The position numbers and the translations under genes are program-made. A model generated the notes under the pieces. That model was not told the origin of the DNA and ran no database searches. It saw only the letters and a program-made list of their open reading frames with translations. A stretch of DNA of 64,000 nucleotides, taken from the NCBI GenBank assembly GCA_039990395.1, contig JBDXFZ010000146.1, positions 1,426,001 through 1,490,000 of the forward strand, written 5' to 3'. This DNA is from CALINF01 sp039990395 (lineage in GTDB: Bacteria > Pseudomonadota > Gammaproteobacteria > Pseudomonadales > Halieaceae). Of the stretch, positions 61,417 through 64,000 are shown piece after piece. Each line of letters begins with the position of its first letter. Position 1 is the first letter of the stretch.

Positions 61417-63030
61417 CTACGCGAGGGATGCTACCTCCTCCTTCGCGAAACTGGTAATTGATTTGTAGTCGGCCTTGCCGTTTGGCGCCCGAAATGGGGG
61501 GCCACCGACAAAAACATGCTTGGGTGCCTTGTAGTGGGCCAATTCCCCTTTTACAAAGTCTATTAACTGCCTCTCGTCAAACTCATGCCCGGGCTGTAAT
61601 TTGATTACGCCGGTTACCGCCTGCCCCCATTTATCATCGGGTACGCCAACAACAAGGGCATCGTCAACACTGGGGTGCAGTTTGAGCGCCTCTTCTACTT
61701 CCTCCGGGTAGATCTTCTCACCTGCTGAGTTTATGCACACGGAACCCCGACCCAATAGCGTCAACGTGCCGTCTTCAGCCACAAGGCAGTAGTCTCCCGG
61801 AATAGAGTAACGCGTGCCGTTGATCACCTTAAAAGTCTTTGCCGACTTCTCTGGGTCACCATAATAACCTTCGGGAATCGGGCCACCGAATGCTATAAAC
61901 CCCGGCGTTTCGCTGCCACGCGGAATCTCAACATCATTCTCATCAAACACCCGGCAGAAATCATTGGTAGTGAATCTAGCAGTCTCTATGGGTTCATCCT
62001 TGGCGGTTATCGAAGCGCCAAAGCCCACTGCTTCAGATGAACCGAAGCTATCTGCGAGCAAAGTCGTCGGCATATGCTCCAGCATTGCTTGTTTAACTTC
62101 CATGCTCCACATCACACCTGACGAAATAATGCTGTTAAGACTGGAGAGGTCGTATTTGCCTGGATTCGCCTGAAGCTCATTCAGCAGTGGCTTGGCAAAC
62201 GCGTCACCTACGATGCTGATCATATTGACCTTGTTGCGCTCTACTTCACTCCAGACTTCCTCGGTATCCAACGATGAGGCGGAAAGCGTTACCACCGTAC
62301 CTCCTCTAAAAAATGCACCCATGGCGGTAAACAGCCCGGTACCATGCATCAAAGGGCACACTGGAATCATCACCTCTCCAGGGCCTTTTTCCCGCATAGA
62401 TTCACGCAGCTCATCCAGCGTTTCGGGCACTTCACCAATAGCGCGCAAAGACAGAGTCTGGGCTTCGCGGAGATTGTGATGGCTCCACATAACACCTTTG
62501 GGCATTCCCGTTGTGCCGCCGGTGTAAAGAAACAGCAAGTCGTCACCGGATCGCTGCACGTCCAGATTGCGGCCCTCGCCCTGATTCGCCAGGGATTCAT
62601 AACTATGAATGCCGTCGGGGATGTCATTGCCGTCGCCAACTTCCACCCACACTTTCACCTTGGGTAAGCGCTCGCGCAAGGTCAGAATGTTGTCACGAAA
62701 CTCTTGGCCATAAACGACAACTGTGGCATCCGAATTGTCGAAAATGTAATGCACTTCATCCGGCTGGTAACGATAGTTGACGTTCACATGTGTCAGGCGT
62801 GCGCGGGAACAGGCCGCAAGCAATTCCATATACTCAGGCCGGTTTCGCATATAGAAGCCAACCTTGTCGCCGGTTGCGATACCTTGCGAGAGTAAATATC
62901 TGCCCAAATTATTGGAACGACGATCGACATCGGACCAGGTGAGAACCCGTTCGCCATGCACCAGTGCCGGATGATCCGGCGCCAGCTCAGGGATGATCGT
63001 GTCGAGAATATCGCCAAAGTTCCAGGCCAT
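61417..63030 (-). CDS. acyl-CoA synthetase
   Basis: A 537-residue AMP-forming ligase. P-loop LYTGGTTGMPKGVMWSH near 168-184 (a TGG variant of the usual SGTTG), SFGSSEAVGFG for the adenine site, LLGRGSVCINSAGEKIYPEEVEEAL for the hinge and the conserved C-terminal lysine in PNGKADYKSI near 523. This subfamily resembles steroid- or short branched-acyl ligases of actinobacteria and marine proteobacteria. ATG 63030 is preferred, with AAGGAG 9 nt upstream. The upstream neighbour is the methyltransferase-like gene, 22 nt away. Confidence 0.92.
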   Translation of the reverse strand: MAWNFGDILDTIIPELAPDHPALVHGERVLTWSDVDRRSNNLGRYLLSQGIATGDKVGFYMRNRPEYMELLAACSRARLTHVNVNYRYQPDEVHYIFDNSDATVVVYGQEFRDNILTLRERLPKVKVWVEVGDGNDIPDGIHSYESLANQGEGRNLDVQRSGDDLLFLYTGGTTGMPKGVMWSHHNLREAQTLSLRAIGEVPETLDELRESMREKGPGEVMIPVCPLMHGTGLFTAMGAFFRGGTVVTLSASSLDTEEVWSEVERNKVNMISIVGDAFAKPLLNELQANPGKYDLSSLNSIISSGVMWSMEVKQAMLEHMPTTLLADSFGSSEAVGFGASITAKDEPIETARFTTNDFCRVFDENDVEIPRGSETPGFIAFGGPIPEGYYGDPEKSAKTFKVINGTRYSIPGDYCLVAEDGTLTLLGRGSVCINSAGEKIYPEEVEEALKLHPSVDDALVVGVPDDKWGQAVTGVIKLQPGHEFDERQLIDFVKGELAHYKAPKHVFVGGPPFRAPNGKADYKSITSFAKEEVASLA

Positions 63031-63052
63031 GTTTTCTAGCTCCTTATTATTT

Positions 63053-63673
63053 TCACAAGATGACACGCTGCCGTGTCTTGTCAGTGTCGCGCGCCGCTGC
63101 GTGTACTCTGGCACCTAGCGCCATCTCAAGTCGGCCATCAGACAGAAGTACATTGCGGATCAATTCAAAATCTGTGAGCAACTCTTTCAACTGCGCCTGG
63201 TTGTGCGGTGCATAGCCCGGCAGCGGTTGTTCCCAGGGTTTCTCTCCCAGCACATCTACTGATCTCACGCTGTAGCACTTCTCATTTCGTGGAGATCTAA
63301 GATTATGCACTGCGAATGCATGCGCGCGAGTTTTTGCACCGAGATAGGGCCTCAGTGCGACCTGCAGGGCAAACATCGCGTCATCATCGAGATAGTTGAA
63401 AATATCCCAAAAAAGACACACGTCAAATTGCGTACTTTTGGGGAAAGAGAACAAACCGTCAAACTGCTCGGCAAGAGATGGCAGGTTGTCGTCCCGATCA
63501 TGAATGGGTAACTCTGCGAAGAGATCTACAAAATGTAGTCGGCAGCGGTAATTGGAAAAAAAGTCCACTGTCTCTGGCTGGGCATTGCCAATATGTAACA
63601 CCGTAATGCGGCTCTCTTCCAACGGCTCTGGAATCACAGACGCCATCAGCTTCGAAGGCTGCGTCGTGGTCAT
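63053..63673 (-). CDS. methyltransferase-like protein (unassigned)
   Basis: A 206-residue cytosolic protein with a Rossmann-like order: a strand VLHIGNAQPETVDFFSN, an acidic strand end CRLHFVDLFAEL, and FDVCLFWDIFNYLDDDAMFAL near 80-105, which resembles motif II of class I SAM methyltransferases. The glycine-rich motif I is replaced by HIGNAQP, so SAM binding is uncertain. It follows the bactofilin gene by 46 nt and precedes the acyl-CoA ligase by 22 nt. No function is proposed. Confidence 0.65.
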   Translation of the reverse strand: MTTTQPSKLMASVIPEPLEESRITVLHIGNAQPETVDFFSNYRCRLHFVDLFAELPIHDRDDNLPSLAEQFDGLFSFPKSTQFDVCLFWDIFNYLDDDAMFALQVALRPYLGAKTRAHAFAVHNLRSPRNEKCYSVRSVDVLGEKPWEQPLPGYAPHNQAQLKELLTDFELIRNVLLSDGRLEMALGARVHAAARDTDKTRQRVIL

Positions 63674-63719
63674 GTAGCGAGGCCTGATTCGCTGCGCATG
63701 CGATTGACCAAGCCTGCGA

Positions 63720-64000
63720 TCAACCGCTCTTCAGGTCAAAGCCTGGTGCCATATCATCTGCTGCCAGAGTATTGGCTGGCTTGGCTGCAGAAATGGGTGC
63801 CTTTTTGGGTGCGGCATCGCCCGGATCCATATCGATACTGCCTTTGAAGATTGCGCCATCCTCGAGCGTCACACGTGGGGCAATAATATTGCCTCGCACG
63901 TTGCCCGATTTGGAGATAACAACCTTTTCACCACCGCTGACATCTCCTGAGACTTCACCGTCAATCTTTACGACTTTGGCATAGATGTCTGCGTTGACAG
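63720..64000 (-). CDS. bactofilin family protein, C-terminal part, runs off right edge
   Basis: The last 93 codons of a polymer-forming cytoskeletal protein. The repeats KIDGEVSGDVSGGEKVVIS and GNVRGNIIAPRVTLEDGAIFKGSIDM give the right-handed beta-helix rungs of bactofilins; a Pro/Ala/Lys-rich unstructured tail of about 35 residues ends the protein. Bactofilins form membrane-associated filaments that guide wall synthesis or polarity. The 5' part lies outside the window. Confidence 0.85.
   Translation of the reverse strand, partial: VNADIYAKVVKIDGEVSGDVSGGEKVVISKSGNVRGNIIAPRVTLEDGAIFKGSIDMDPGDAAPKKAPISAAKPANTLAADDMAPGFDLKSG

Noticed and set aside
1..64000. Mobile elements, CRISPR arrays, tRNA or rRNA genes
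   Set aside because: No transposase or integrase motif, no regularly spaced repeats, and no tRNA- or rRNA-like segment was recognised by eye; a tRNAscan or IS search was not possible.

Overview
The window reads as chromosome of an aerobic, heterotrophic, probably marine gammaproteobacterium of moderate GC. The evidence is a Pseudomonas-type isocitrate lyase of about 530 residues, a GspA/GspB pair, an SstT-type symporter, a glnK-amtB pair, a vitamin B12 salvage cluster under a cobalamin riboswitch, and several acyl-CoA ligases with beta-oxidation genes. A member of the Cellvibrionales or OM60/NOR5-like group would fit, but that is inference. I see no transposase, phage gene, integrase, CRISPR array, rRNA or tRNA. 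Genes are tightly packed, with many 1-4 nt start/stop overlaps and two convergent pairs that share stop-codon bases.

Layout. 1-8.4 kb: fatty or unusual acyl catabolism (two acyl-CoA ligases, an ACAD10-like phosphotransferase, a crotonase, a thiolase), a patatin-like lipase with a histone-like tail, and a secreted tandem-DUF302 protein. 8.5-14.6 kb: the most coherent unit, a translationally coupled seven-gene operon encoding both halves of a D-glutamate cyclase (DUF1445 and DUF4392), the 5-oxoprolinase PxpABC, a D-amino-acid transaminase and an alanine racemase. 14.7-24.3 kb: a membrane HEWGH protein, Ppx/GppA phosphatase, an exported amidohydrolase, amtB-glnK, an alkaline phosphatase and gspAB. 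24.4-29.1 kb: a PadR regulator divergent from a nitronate monooxygenase with two matching operator-like repeats between them, two small membrane proteins, an exported MsrA and a DUF481 outer-membrane protein. 29.1-33.4 kb: a cell-envelope operon (L,D-transpeptidase, M15-type peptidase with a calcium-loop insertion, MscS channel). 33.6-40.4 kb: an efflux operon (FUSC, NodT lipoprotein, DUF1656, HlyD) followed by a K+-channel-like protein and an AI-2E family transporter. 40.4-46.0 kb: DAHP synthase, an S9 peptidase, and a MocA-XdhC-DUF501 group. 46.1-51.6 kb: cobalamin riboswitch, then btuB-btuR-btuC-btuD-btuF. 51.7-56.4 kb: SstT-type symporter, then a PhzF-like gene with no ordinary start codon fused in layout to egtB and followed by egtD (ergothioneine). 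56.4-64 kb: class II aldolase, HxlR regulator, M24 peptidase, isocitrate lyase, a small secreted protein, a third acyl-CoA ligase, a methyltransferase-like protein and the end of a bactofilin gene.

How they work together. The 8.5-14.6 kb operon can in principle interconvert L- and D-alanine, move the amino group between D-alanine and D-glutamate, cyclise D-glutamate to 5-oxoproline and reopen the ring with ATP: a peptidoglycan amino-acid salvage or D-amino-acid growth module. Acyl-CoA ligases, thiolase and isocitrate lyase together indicate growth on fatty acids or acetyl-CoA-yielding substrates. The btu cluster indicates import and adenosylation of corrinoids; no corrin-ring synthesis genes are seen in this window.
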